A stretch of DNA of 64,000 nt from Niebla homalea (lineage: Eukaryota > Ascomycota > Lecanoromycetes > Lecanorales > Ramalinaceae), in the NCBI GenBank assembly GCA_019925105.1, contig JAHGAU010000032.1, forward strand, positions 186,001 to 250,000, written 5' to 3'. Position 1 is the first letter of the stretch, and each line of letters starts with the position of its first letter. A model generated the notes under the pieces. The model searched no databases, had not been told where the DNA came from, and saw only the letters and a program-made list of their open reading frames with translations. Shown in pieces: positions 21,978 through 35,381 of this stretch. The translations under genes and the position numbers were made by a program.

Positions 21978-24900
21978 TCATGCGAAGCCAAAGTACTCGC
22001 TGCCTGCTGTCATGGCCGTATATACCTGTTTGCGCAGGCTCTCGTAGTCTTCGTATTCGGGGAGGTCGAGTTCTGTAAGTTATCCAGTCATTAGTAACAA
22101 GCTCCCCCAGCGCGATGTAATGGGTGGCAATGGAGAGGGAAGAACTCACGATTGAAACAAGTATGGCTACTCGGCAATCTTTCCTTGTTGCCATAATCAC
22201 GGTGGATATTGAATCTCGAGAATCCATTCATACCTTCCAACTGGCCGAATCCATTCAGCGGCACCTTACTTGTGCCCGTCACGAACTGCAGGAGCTTGGC
22301 GCGTCCTTCCTTATCAAACGAACGAACCGCTCGCCAGAACCATTGGATCTGGGGGGATGCAGCTTGGTAGTTGTGATACTCGGTATGATTCTTCCAGTCG
22401 TCAATGTCAATGTCTGGGAGACCCGAGATAAGAAGTTCGAGTTCTTGCTCATTGAAGATGGAGATGAGTTCCGGGACGACGATGTCGTGGAAACCTGGGT
22501 GAAAGCAATGTTAGTAAGGAAAAATGTTCTTGGTGTACAAGGAGAGAGACCAACCTTCCAAAAATTTCTCCAGCTGTTCTTTGACCGAGCCTGTGAGGCG
22601 GTATTCAACCACAAGTTGAACATACTCTTGCTTGTTTTCCTCCGTGACAGGAATGTTTCGACCATTGGGCACCAGATCAACAATCTCGGTTACGCCGAAA
22701 TTATCCGTCTCAATCGAAAGAGTCTCGGTGATAATGTCCGAAATGTCGTTCTCCAGCATCCAGATCAATGATTTGTAGTAGTCAAGATCGAGAGTCTCCA
22801 TGTCTTTGATTGAGACTGTCTTGCCAAGAATGCGCTTGTAGACGGCTCGACTGAAATGGCAATCCAGCGCACGTCCTTCATAGAGAGCCTTACCAATGAT
22901 ACGGCCAATGAATCTGAAGAAGGGTAGATGCTGCTCATTGACTTTGCTGAGTTTGTTGGGGTGGAAAGTCGTTCGATCTGAGGCAACAGGGATGAAGAGG
23001 GCGTAGTCAGGATTGAACATCTGTCGCGAAAGGACTTGGAACCATTCACGAGTGACTCCGCCGGCATCGACACCCTCTTCGCCATGAAAGCGAATGCTGA
23101 GCTTGCCGTACTTGATTTCGTCGCCCGACTTGAACGACAAATGCCGGAACGAGTCGAGGAATACCTGATCTCGACGAACATTGAGCTGGAGTGGAGGCTG
23201 AGGATGTCGTGTATCAGGATTTCGTTGATGGAGCCGGCGATTGAAGAAGTTGCGCTTATTGTCAAATTCAAGCACTTTAGGATTCTTGACCAAGAGTTGA
23301 AAGGTTCCGCTCATGAGTTTGGGATTTTGACGGACAAGATCATTGATGATCTTGCGATGCTCCTCGGTGAACCTGAAGAAGAGCGATGTCATGCGAGCTT
23401 CCGGGGGTGGGCTGGCCACGCTTGTCTCTCGAGCCGCCTGGTGGAGAGCTGATTCCTTGTTGGTAGTGTTGGTGCACACGACCATCAACGCTTCAACAAG
23501 CGGCAGCAAGATCGTCGCCACATTGAGCATACCAGAGCCTTGACGAATTGCGCTCATGCAGTCTCCCAACTTCTCCCAAACCTCAGCAAAAGTTGTGTTT
23601 TCGTACAGCGAATTGACGAGATCAACCTTGGCAGATACGTCTTCGCCATCCGAGCTGCCAGGGCGCTTCGTGACGAACAGAAACTCCAGGGCTTTAAGGA
23701 TCCGTAAGAGCTTGGCCTGATCGGAGGACTGAGGCGTGAATTTGGTAAGATCCATGCCTTGAGGATCGGTGCCGGACAAGACGTCCTTGATCTGCGGGAT
23801 CAGCTCGTTCAGGTCGTTGTGGACATTCTTGCCGAGATCCAGCGCCGCATCGACAAGTCGCTTGCCAAATATGTCCTTGGCCCCAGATATTGCACAAAGA
23901 TTGGTCATAGTCGACAAAGTTGCCTTGAACGTGTTGGAAGAACACTCTCGAGCCACGATAATGTTGACCACCAGTCGAAGGTTCTCCTCTGGGACTATTG
24001 GAGGCGTCAAGGATCGAGGCTTTGCCGAAGGCTTCTTTTCCCCTTCTTTCACTTTCTCCTTGCCTTCTTGACTCTCGGCACTCACACTCACTTCAGCGGG
24101 CTGTTGGGTCTCAGTTGTGGTCGTCGCTTGAATATCTGCCATTGGCGACGTGCTTGTTTCTTCCGCGGCATCCGCAGGTGGTGGCGACGTTTGGTGCACT
24201 GGCGTGGCAGGACTTGCAGTATCTTCAGGGGCACTTGTGGTTGCTTCCTCTTCAACAGGCTTCTCATCCTTCTTCTCTTCTTTTGAAGACTCCTTGTCCT
24301 TCTTCACAAGCATCATGAGTGGTGCTGTGATCCGTTGAAGAAGATCTGCAAGTTGCTCAATACAGCCGGTGTTCTCAGTGATCAATGAGCGATCAAGAAG
24401 GCTGAGTAAGGCGTTGATGGGATACCTCGAAGCTTTCGTCTCCTTTTCCTTTCCTTTGCTTTTCTTACCGCTTTTGCCCTTGGGCACGACAAGTCCGTCA
24501 TTCTCGTTGAGGAAGAAGGAGGGAATATGAGGATTCCGAGTGGTGAGAAAGACGAGCGATCCTAAACATTGCTGTATCACCATCAACGGCGTGATTTTGA
24601 GATCTGACAGGCTCGCGATGGTAGTAACTGAGGTATCGGTGATGGTTCGCTTAAGGGGTGTTCGTGGAGGTTGGAATTGTGTGCCTTGCGTTGCTCTCTG
24701 AGACAGCTGCTTGTAGCTTCGCTCGACGGCGTTGACGTCCATACTGCCATCCTGTAAGAGGCCAAGGAGAAGGGTTATGACTTCGGCGCGATTGTTCCTG
24801 TTCATTGCTATGTCTTGTAGGATTCCGTACAACGACTGCTTCACATTCAACTGCTGTTGCATGAACATGAGCCTGAGGAGAGTGGCGACGCCTGGCTTGT

Positions 24901-27900
24901 CAAGCATCTGCACAATCGGTCGACGAGGTTGCTTCTTGATGTGCTGAGGGTGTCGATTGAGTATCTCGCGAGTGATGCTGATGCCGCTAGGTCGACTGTT
25001 GCGTGCCCCGCCTGCAAAGCGATGCATGGAGCGGTCGCCTCCAAGTGCGCGAGCTTCTGCTGCAATATCTGCTGGCAGATGTGCGAGAGTCTCCTCATCT
25101 TGTTCCATGAGCAGATGTTGACGAAGGTTAGGATCAAGGGAAGCAAAGAAACTCCCCGTGTCCATGTCATCTCCACGTCCTGTCCCTTCAACGGTGGCGC
25201 GCTGCCTGCGAGCTTCGTCACGCTCCCTTCGCCGCCGTTCCTGCGCTTCCTGTTGGAGGAGCTCAGCACGTATGTCTGCTGGCAGAGCTTGAAGGAAATC
25301 ATTGTCGATCTCTGTCGGAAGCGCACCTGCTGCTGCGCCCTCTGCTCGTTGCGTTGCGAGCTGCGTCATCAGGACTTCGTTTCGGATGTCTTCAGGCAGT
25401 GCGTCAAGGTATGCCATATCAATACCCATCTCAGTAATGTCGAGTTGGGTGCCATTAAAATCAACAATCTGCCGTTCGACTGGCTGAGAGGGGCCACTTT
25501 CCTCCGTCGAAGTCGGTTCCACGTTCTCGTTTACGACTGCTGTCGTGCTTACTTCGACGGGCCCTTCAGATTCCGCAATAACTCCCTGCATCGGCTCCGC
25601 ATAAGATCCGCCCTCTCCAGCCTCGCCCTCGTCAGCTTCATGCTCTACTTGAGTGGGAGCTTCTGCCTCCCGCTCGAGTCGAGCCTGCTCTTCAGCTGCG
25701 GCAGTCTCCTCTGCTTCGCGGGCTGCTTCCTCCTCCTTCTTTTTCTTCTCTGCTTCCATTGCTTCTTCTAGCTTCTTCCTCTCCTGCTCCCGAGATTCTT
25801 CGGCCTCTTTTCGTCGTTTCTCCTCCTCCTCGTCCTGCTTCTTCTTCTTTTCCATGGCTGGAGGTACCATCAAACGTAAAAGAGAGTTGGTAACACGTTG
25901 TCCCCGAGTGGGAACATCGTTCGGCCCAAAGAGCATCTTAGCTTCGTCTGTCCAACGTTGCCAAGTCATGTGAGGGACAAAGCATGGCCTTGTGACAGGC
26001 GGTGCCGGTCGATGGCCGCCCATCATAGCTTCGAATGAGCGGAAATTAGCGGGCAGTCTGACCTGGAATTGGCCCCCGGGTCCTGGTATAGCAGTGATTC
26101 CACCTTCACCCGATCCAATAGCGGCCAGAATATTATGAATGACGGCGACAGGGCTTTGAGCTGTAGGTCCAGCTCCCAATTCAGGACCCTCTGACGCCCA
26201 CATATCCCCAATGTTCGGCACCACGGTTGAGAACTGTGAGCGTCTCGGTCCTGGTGGCATCGATGTACTGTCTTGCCGCTGCAGCAGCGGGTTGGTTCCA
26301 TCATCTCGAGGCCCAGTAGTTGGGGTGCGATGAGATCGAAAAGAGCCTAAGCTGCGACCGGACCCACCTCCTAGAATTGCCCAAGGGTTTGGGAGATGGC
26401 CGTCCCGATGACGAGGCATGTGATGATGGTGGTGATGATGTCGGTGGTGATGGTCATGGAATGGCTCATCGTCTGGATCGCCCCATCCCCAGGGTGGATC
26501 AGGCATGGCAACCTCATCTTCGAACTCATGTTCGTAGGCTAGACCCGCTTGATCCATGTCATCCACATCATCGTCGTCGTCATCTTCCTGATCGTCATCT
26601 TCATCATCGTCATTATGCACTTGAACGACATCATCCATGTAGGTATCATTCTCGACATCCCGCGCCAAATTTTCGAGGCCTTCAAGACGCTGCAGAGCTT
26701 CTTCAGCTCCGCCAAATTCGCCAACGATGTCAGCTCCCGGTCCGTGGTCATCGGTTGAGTCGTCATCATCATCGTCCAAGTCCTCACCATCCTCGTCCCC
26801 TGCGTCATTCTCGTCTTGCCAGTCGTCCTCGTCTCCACCAACAAGGCTGTCGTTCCCATCTTCAGCTAATTGAGCCATTTCCAGCTCCTCATCAGCGTCA
26901 GCAGAGTCCTCCGGATCATCGTCGTCATCATCATCCATATCAGGATCTTCATCCTCTTCTTCATCAATGATGACTTCCATTCCAGCATCCCCCGAACGAC
27001 CTTCTATGGGACCCATCGCTTGCAGCTCTTCTTCCTCATCGCTGATGACTTCCTCCGCGTCTTGTTCATCAAAACCCCCTCGATCGTCATCGTACTCGAT
27101 CCCGTCATAGTCTTCGTCATCGTACATTTCTTCGTCATCACTTCTGGACGAGTCGGTACTACCCATACCTTCGCGATTGGATTCGAACATCCCCAAGGTC
27201 GAATTGCGGAACAAATCTGGGGTCTCCTCTCTATCAGCGTCGGCCTCAGATACTGATGTTGCGCTAGAGATCTCATCCTCATCTGTTTGGCCGGGCGTGG
27301 TGGAGATGCTTGAGGATTCGCTCAATTCAACTGCCGCCGTTGTGAGAAGCTTCAAAGGTCGCAGGATATATTTGACCGCGCGGTCAGCACCTTTCAGACT
27401 CAGATCGATGTCCGCGATGGAACTCGTCAGTGTTGCAATGAAATTCTTCTCGAACATTAATTTCGCGATGGATTTCTGGGCTCCCATCTCAAGCCCGGTC
27501 GGAGCAAAGGTAGCCCTGGTTAGCAATGTGCCCGAGAGGAGACGTTCGAATAAATCCGCCAGGTCGAGCATTCGCCCGTACTTGACGTCCATATCCTCAT
27601 CAGAGCCGTTTGCATCCTTGAATGCCTTCAACGAATGCTCTAACACGAATTTTCTAACAAAGACCAGCTCCGGTTGGTCATCTTCTTCAACTGTACCGGG
27701 CTTGTAACGGTACCCAGACTCATTTGTCCGGAGGCAGAGCGCTACAAGGGCGGATTTGGCCCATGTCGAAGTGATATCCTTCTTTCTGTATGATACCGAA
27801 TCTTCAGTGATGAGCGTCAGCAGAGGGATGGCTTCAGTCAGCAGGTATGTCAGAACGCCGGAGCGCGGCTTTGAGGGAGTAGTGGCCTTCGCATCTGCTT

Positions 27901-30900
27901 TTCGAGAGAAATTAATGAATTCGATCTTGGCCTGGTTATAGGAGTTGAGTAGCTCTGTGAGGCACTGAAGCAAAAATATTCGGTAGGTATGAATCGGATG
28001 TTGATCAGGTTTCACCTCGACTTTCTTCGTGTCTGTTGTCGTTGGAGGGGGCGTAGTTGGAACATCAATATCAGAGGATGATCCGTCTGATGACGGGTTT
28101 CGTTGGAGAGAGCTCCCTCCAGGCGTTTGTGGGGCTGGTGATGGTGAAGCTCCTTCGCCATTCAGAAGCTTCGGTTGAGGACTAACGCTATCGTCTGTAT
28201 CCTTGTAGCTTAGTAATTCACTCAGCAGATAGTGTATCACTCCACTAGGATGCTCGACTATCGGCGCCTTATCGGGAGACTTTGGCTTTTCGCTCGCTGG
28301 CTCCACCGTCTCTGTGGATGAGGGCTTATCTTGCATAGGCTGGTCCTCAGCGGTGCTGTCGTTGTCCATCTCCTCTTTCGACTTCGAAGCTGCTACCATT
28401 GAACTAGCTTCGGCAGGCTTCTCCGATATTGCCTTGAGCCTCAATGCCTGAGGACCTTCGTGTGAGTCGTGAACGCCAATCTCAAGGATCTCATTAGACA
28501 CCTCCACAAAGATTTGCGGAGATCGTATAGCCAGATGACTCATGAGTCGAGTATAAGCAGGTGCATCCGTAGGTCGGTTAGGTCTGCTCTCAAAACCAGT
28601 ACGAATCTCACTCCGGATTATCCGTCTGACAATCTCATCATCTTCGAACATATGTCGAACCACGATCATCACTGAGCTCGTCAGTCTATCGTCGCTGATG
28701 CCAGAAAGCTGTTTGATCATGAGGAAGAATCGCTGAATATTCTTCTTCTCTGCCAATTTGGATGCAATATTTCGATTTCGCGTAAGTATGACAAGGATTC
28801 GGACAATTGAAAGCACAATTGATTCATCCTTTCCTGTTGAAGGCATCAACTTGATCAATGCTTCGAATAAGTCTGACTTGGCATCGCTTGAAACAAGCGG
28901 GGGTTCAATGTCCATTACGTCCGTTGTCGACGACAGATTGGGCGGAACCGGTGGTGTCCATTTGATCTGCGGTGGCTGTGAGTCTTCTGACAGGAGCTTT
29001 TCCATGACAAGTAATGTCTGACCAAGCCAGGGCGTGGTGTTTGTTCCAGCTGTCTGATTGGGAGAAATCTTCACAAAGCTAAGCATACATTCGAACTTGT
29101 CCTTGAGCTCATTCGAGCATGCATCGAAGAAATCTTTATTCTGAAGGATCAAAGCTAGTAGATTGGCGTATGCAGCAACTTGTTTTCCGGAGCCTTGATT
29201 GTTTTCGTCGAGGTCGAAAGAAATCAGTGAGTTGATCAACGTAGCTCCAATCTCGACTCTGATAGCCTTTGCATCCGTGACCTTTGAAGTGGCGGCATTG
29301 ATCAGGTCGGAAAGTTCGAATGTAACGTCTTCGTGCACATTGAGGACATCGAGCGCACGATCAATCAGAGTCTTCCTAACTTCGGTACGGGCATTGTTGA
29401 GATCCTTGACATCAAGATTAGATTGTGGCATAGGTGTTCGAGAGTGGGAGGCGGAACGTGACCCTGTCCTCTGGGTCTCAAGGAGCGTTGCCAAAAGATC
29501 CGGCACTTGTTCGTCCTGCACGCTGGACGGGAACATGCTGCGTACTTCGTTGATACGCTGAAACAGACTGGATACTTGTTCGGGCTGTGCATCGGCTGAA
29601 ACTTGAGATTGTACCTCTGGAAGTTCGCTTTGCAGATTATCAAGACTCATCTCCATATCGATGTCGCTGACCGTCCGGTTGGAGCTTTCTTCGGGGACGC
29701 GAGGTGCCGGAGGGGGAGGCATTGCACCTGAAGATTGCGCACTCGCCTCGCCTGAATTCTCGGCCGCAGCCCGTGGAAGGCCAGTATTAGATGCAAATGG
29801 ATCTGATTGGCTGAGCATTGCTAGGCCTGTGGCTGCCGCCGTGGTGTCTTCGTTGATGGTAGGCTGGGTAGAAGACACGTTTCCGTTTCCCTCGACAATT
29901 GGTGGCTGACCCTGTTCCCTAGGTGGCTCAGGAGAGGGTGTTGCAGGTCTTGAGGGCTTATCGTACCCAGGCACTGGCAAATGAGGCGTGTTTGGGAAAT
30001 GTCGTAGGCGTTGCAGATAACTCTGGGCGGAAATCTTTACATTCATGCAGCGATACAACGCCTCTTCTGCCAACTCCTCGCTGTACCCCTTCGTCTTCAG
30101 ATTGGCCACATACTCTCGATTGATATCGTATGGCTTGTGGGCAGGTTTGGAGGACTCGGGACGATGTCCTTTGGCGCCCTCAGCTTCGTTTGAAGATTCC
30201 AGTATTATCTTCATGATGTCAATGACAATCTTGATGATGTCGCTCGACGCTTTCTCAACAAAGTCAGAATCCCACAACGATTTAACCACAGGGAGAACAG
30301 TGATCTGTAGCTCCACTAGGAATTGTTTGGCATCGAAAGAATTGTCAAATCCTGAGCGATTTTCGTATTTTTTCATTTCCTCTGATTGGCTGGCATCAAG
30401 AATGGATCTTGGGGATAAAATGGATTTGTAGAGGTTCAAGATGACTTGGATGCCTTGATACGTTGAGAATAGGCGTTGAGTGTCCTCTTTCGTGATAGCT
30501 TCTCCGGAAGGCTTGGACAAAAGGTTAACCTCGTCATGGAATGATGACAGGATATCCTTGATGATATCCAGACCGCCATCGCGCCTAAACGATTGCAAAA
30601 GCAAGGTGAGGACTTGACTATGTGGACGTTCTGAACTCCCTTGAATGCATTAGCTCCAACCAGGAGATGACCCGAGTCTAGCTTACCATCGATCATTAGC
30701 CTTGAAAGAAACGTGAGCACCACTATCCAGTAACTATGAAGCTCTACCTTGCTCGCTTGGTGGGGCGAGGAATATTTCAACATCTGCACGTATCCTGATG
30801 AGATAGCATCCGCGACAATGGAAGCATTCTGCCGTTGGTAGGGATCCGAAGAGTGTGATCGTCGTTTACCAATCAGGGACTTCCCAAGGCTTTGGAAAAA

Positions 30901-33900
30901 GGGTACCATGGCCGAGGGAACCTGACATAGAAGGAACCGTAGGGTTTGTGCGTTCCGAAACGCCGCAGTCTTCTGATCGGTGGCCGCGAACGACTTTCTC
31001 CTAGCGGAGGTGGGGCCTGCTCCACCTGTCAGTTGAGCTTCAAGAAGCAAGGAGAAAGGGACTTACTGCTATCCGCCGGATTTTCTATGGGGGTAGCGAG
31101 ATTGAACACTTGATCAGCTTCAGCACCTCCCATGCCAAAGCCTTTCACTTGCGTCGCCTTGATCCAAGAGTCGGGTATCCGTTTCATGAGAAGGATTTCT
31201 TCCCAAACGCAAACCCTGTTGAGAGACGTCATGCCCTGGAGTAGGCTAACGTACATGTCAGCTAGATTGACTTGGCTGAAGGGCGTGCTGCTGGCTCTAT
31301 TGTTGTACGGCGGTGATGAAAAGATCTCATTCAGAATGGCACACAGAGTGTGGACAGACACAAGTGACTGAACAATCGAGGTGCCATTGGTAACCTTGGA
31401 AGAGGACGACGAAGACTCCGAGGGAGGGCGTTCCAATGTCGTGTAGTCTGCAAAAAAGCTATCTTCGGAGTCGTGGGTGTGTAGCGGTGTAAGGTTGTCA
31501 ACAAAGGTTTGAGTCTGTTTTACCAGCGTTGGTAGCACCAAGTGGGGTTTAGCTTCGGTGAATAGATGCATGACTTTCAGGAGCTCACGGGCAGCTTCAT
31601 GGTTGTTGAAATCGTAGCGCAAGACCGGGAGGGTAGCCAGCTCGAGCACTCTGTCCGCTCCACCAGCTTCGACTAAAGAGCTACATATGTTTGTGTTCTC
31701 GCAAAACCCGAAGAGGAATTTCATCGCCACGTTAATGTATGTCAAGATATGGGGCTCTGTGGCATCTTTCTGTCCCTCGTCCGACGCTTGCTCCGGCGTT
31801 AAAGGGTTATCAGAACTAAGGACATTTCGTAGATCAGTCCCTTCTAAACTCGCATCACTCATGACCATGTCTCCGTCGCTCTGCGCAGTAGCTTCAGGCT
31901 CCTGATCCTCACCGGCGGAGAAGAGTGTACCGTTCGCGCGCTGACGCCATAATTTGGCTCCACTCTTGTCTTGTTTGCCTTTTTCGAGGCACAAATCTTT
32001 GACTCGAGTGAGCATTTTGATGACGGAAGATAACACCATCATCTTCAAAGTCGGATGATGCCGCACCAATTCATCGAGAGAACTACCAATGAGTTGCCCA
32101 AGATCTGCTTCCGAGGTCATGGCCTTGAGATGAGTGGGAGATTCAAACAGACCGAAGAAATTGTCCAGGGCATTTGTCTTTCTGAGGAGGTCCATGCCAG
32201 TGTTGTTCAAGCAGAGAGCTCCGAGGGCGTGAGGAATGGCGATGATGGCATCTGTGACTGGAAGGACACCACGGGCTAAAGTGGTGCCTTCAGGGCGTGG
32301 CTCCACCCACAGCTTTTGACCAAAATACTCCATGAGCTTTCCAGTATCACTGGCAATGGAAGGGTCAGGCTCGATATCGTTTTCCGTAGCGTCTGCAGCG
32401 CCCTCGGCTGGAAGGGGCTTTGTACTCATCGTCTCCAAAAAGCCGCGGACAAGACCCGCTTCTGCGACGATGGCATAGCTCGTGGGCTCGTTGTGGATGA
32501 AGCTACTCATGATGTTGACAGCGCCACTCCAGACGCTCGAGCCGTAGACTTTGGGGTTGATGATGACCTTGCGCAGACCGGCGAGCAGAGCTGGCTGTTC
32601 CATGAAGTTACGGAGCACCCGGTCAAAATTGCCATGATTATGTGTCATCATCTCACGAACGATCTTAAATATCATACGAAGCGTCTGCTGACCGAAGAAT
32701 GGAATCTGGTAGTCCACCACACGGTTGCGGTACTCCGGACGGAGACCTTCACCCTTTTCGGCACGCTCAAGCGATACATTGACTTCGTAGATCATCAGAT
32801 TCGAGATGGACTCCAACCCATTTGCTGTTGACAAGCTTTGGAAGGCGTCGCGCACCGGCCCTACCAAGTTATTTAGAAAGGTAATAGTCTTGGGAAAGCT
32901 GCGTTCGGCCTTGGAAGTACGGATGCCGAGCAGTTCCACAAGAAGATCCAGCAGGCCAGCGCCAATGAGGCTCTCCCCAGTCCTGGGAGCGCAGGTTGGC
33001 AAGGTGTCAAGTAAGGCAAGGATTGCGTCCCGCCACTCTTCGCATGGAACATCGACATCGCCTTGGTACTCGGTCTTCATGTCAGCTATGGCATTGCGCA
33101 GAAGGTAGAAGAGGGCACCGTGGTTGACATTGATACTCAGGGCGGAGCAAACATCAGTCGCCTTGGATTTGACCTTGGCTAAAGCTTCGAGGGTGCCAAG
33201 TGCAGTCGTTTGCAGCCTGATGGGAACATCGGTAGGCTTGCTGGGCGGCGGGCGGAGGAGATCACAAAGCTGTTGAATGATTTGCAGATGGAGAGGTTCG
33301 TCAGAGTCCCGCTGCAGTATCTTTTGCTTGAAAGTATCGTCGGTGTAGATGAATGCCAGGTTTGTAAGAGCCAAAAGTCGAATATTGACAAGCTCTCGTC
33401 TTGATTCGAGCGAGGACATCAAAGAATGCGCGACCCGGACTTGGGCAAGTAGATCAGATCGAACATCCCTCGAATAGGAAGCTGAATCCTTCATGATATC
33501 GCTGATCGATCGTTCTTTGAGGATGGAAGAGTTGACCTTGATGGTGTCCCCTTCGTCTTTTCGGTCGGAAACTTCCACACTCACGGACAGACCATTCTCG
33601 GACTGACTCTCGGACGTTGAGAGTCTGCTCGGTCTCGAGGGGCCAGACGGGCGTCTTGACGTCGAGGGTGTGGAGGGTGCAGAAGTCTTGGTGTCATCCT
33701 TTGCAATTGCTCTGTTTGCAATCACACAGACGTCGCCCCAATCGTCCCAAGTTGGGGAAGCGGGGGCGGCAGTATGCTTGGCCCTTTTTGAATCAGCAGA
33801 CCCATTCAGGTATCTGGGCTCAGCGTGGAGTAAGGAAAGCAAATCATTGGCATTTGCTCGGACGGATTGCTTCCGGGTGTGTGACGTCTTGTCTTTTCCC

Positions 33901-34647
33901 TTTTTGCTTGAAGGAGTGTGACTGGCTTGATAGGACCACGGCATGCGCGAGAAGGGTTCTGCCAGCCTTTGGATTTTTTCGAGATCGATGTTGTAGTGAC
34001 TTGCCAGTAGAGCATTGTACATGGTCTGGCTGCCGGTGTTGCTTCTCTGCCTTGAGGCATGGAATCTTTGCGCCAGTCGAACCATGAGCTGGAGGGTGGC
34101 GGATAGGAGTGACAGGCTCGTGGTATCAAGGATGGCGCTAAGTCTTTCGCTGCTTGCGTACAGGCTGCGATTGCCACAATTCTCCAGAAGGGATCTGGAG
34201 AACAGGATGATCTGCTCGACTATGACGCGGTCCCCGTCGGCTGGAATGTTCTTGGATGCTAGTTCGATGGAGGTGATGGGCTTGACCTCAGATGCTTTGC
34301 CTTCTGTTGCAACTCCCCGCTCCAGCAGTGCAGTGCCGAAGGGTTTCGTTTGAGGCCCATCATCAAGTCCATATTCTTGAATGAATTGTTCTAGTGTGGC
34401 ATCAAAGCGGTTAAGCAAGGGGATCCAGTGGTAGAGATCGCCTCGTGGTATAGGCCATCTCTTTGGGAAGGAGTCAAGATGCTGGGGTAGCTCTGACAGT
34501 GGTAAGATGCTCCCTTTGGCCACGAAATCTTGTACTGCTGGCGACTACACACATTTGGGTCAGCATTCCCACAATACGAACCGATAGACAAGCCATACCA
34601 CCGTTGCTTCATGCTTGGGCCCCGCCGCCTTCTTGATGCGCCCCATC
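21978..34647 (-). CDS. TOM1: HUWE1/Tom1-type HECT E3 ubiquitin ligase, 4129 aa, six exons
   Basis: Exons on the minus strand: 34647-34600, 34544-31067, 31025-30687, 30639-22555, 22494-22150, 22072-21978; 12390 coding bases, divisible by three. Start [16 protein letters not shown]. The order is that of Tom1/HUWE1: armadillo-like DUF908 and DUF913 regions in the first ~1300 residues, a UBA-like helix set near 1460 ([19 protein letters not shown]), a long Asp/Glu region near 2450-2650 with a His-rich run just after, three ubiquitin-binding-like motifs around 3030-3150 ([24 protein letters not shown]), and a C-terminal HECT domain. The catalytic cysteine lies in LPSSHTCFN (about Cys4096), and the C-terminus ends SEYFGFA. 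The enzyme passes ubiquitin from E2 to substrates; in yeast Tom1 acts on excess ribosomal proteins and histones. Divergent from TSC13. All splice sites are GT-AG. Confidence 0.96.
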
Positions 34648-35381
34648 TCAAGAGGTCAGGATTTGCGTCACACTCATATGCGAAACGCTCCCCCTTTCGT
34701 CACTACTGAATTGCTTGGATGTATCCGATCAGGTAGTGGCAGTCGAGAACGAGATGCGTGATGCAAGGGTGGGTGGTGGGTGAGGGAAGACGAGGATTCA
34801 GGCGGATTTGGAGTGCCTAGATTGTCAGTACGTGAATGAATAGCTTACCGGTTGAGAAGTGCCTAGGTGTAGCTGTATTCAAATACAGTAGATCTTCCAG
34901 TCGCACTTTTTACTTGATGAAAATTTGAAGAGTGTTTGCATGGGCGTATCAAGCCTCTGGAAAGAATAGGATTGTATAATTCGAGGAAAAGTTCGGGTGC
35001 AACGGTGCAGGTCGCTTTCCGAGCTTTGGTGGTGTGTTGGAGGGATTAAATAGGTGGTTTCAAGAGGCAAAAGGGAAGCTTTATGATGTAATGACAGCTT
35101 GATACCCGCAACACATCAACTTGTCATTGTCAAAATGCCTGACTTTGAGAATCATAAGGTTGCGTTGCCAACTCGGCCGGAATTTCCTAAATCTCCGGAG
35201 TCACATGGAAAATCGCGCTAGTTCTAGTTCTCGAACTAGTGGGAAAAACCGAGTCTTTCGAACTTCGAGATTCGTCGGACCTCAATTCCTCCCATCAATA
35301 ATTGGTAAATGCTTGACTCCAGGCATTGGATTGCCTTGGACCATATCGAAGCATACTCTTATCTCAATCAAAAGCATCAGA
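34648..35381. promoter_or_regulatory. Shared upstream region of the HECT ligase and TSC13 genes
   Basis: A 734-bp gap between divergent start codons at 34647 and 35382, so both promoters lie here. A 16-bp palindrome, CTAGTTCTCGAACTAG (35224-35239; CTAGTTC arms around TC), lies about 140 bp before the TSC13 start and is a candidate binding site. No coding frame is supported. Confidence 0.5.

Noticed and set aside
24857..25771. 304-codon plus-strand frame opposite the HECT ligase
   Set aside because: It lies wholly antisense to a conserved exon, is Cys/Leu-rich without motifs, and is a mirror of the Glu/Arg-rich sequence on the coding strand.
26320..26970. 216-codon plus-strand frame rich in His, Arg and Pro
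   Set aside because: Antisense product of the GAT/GAC-rich acidic region of the HECT gene.
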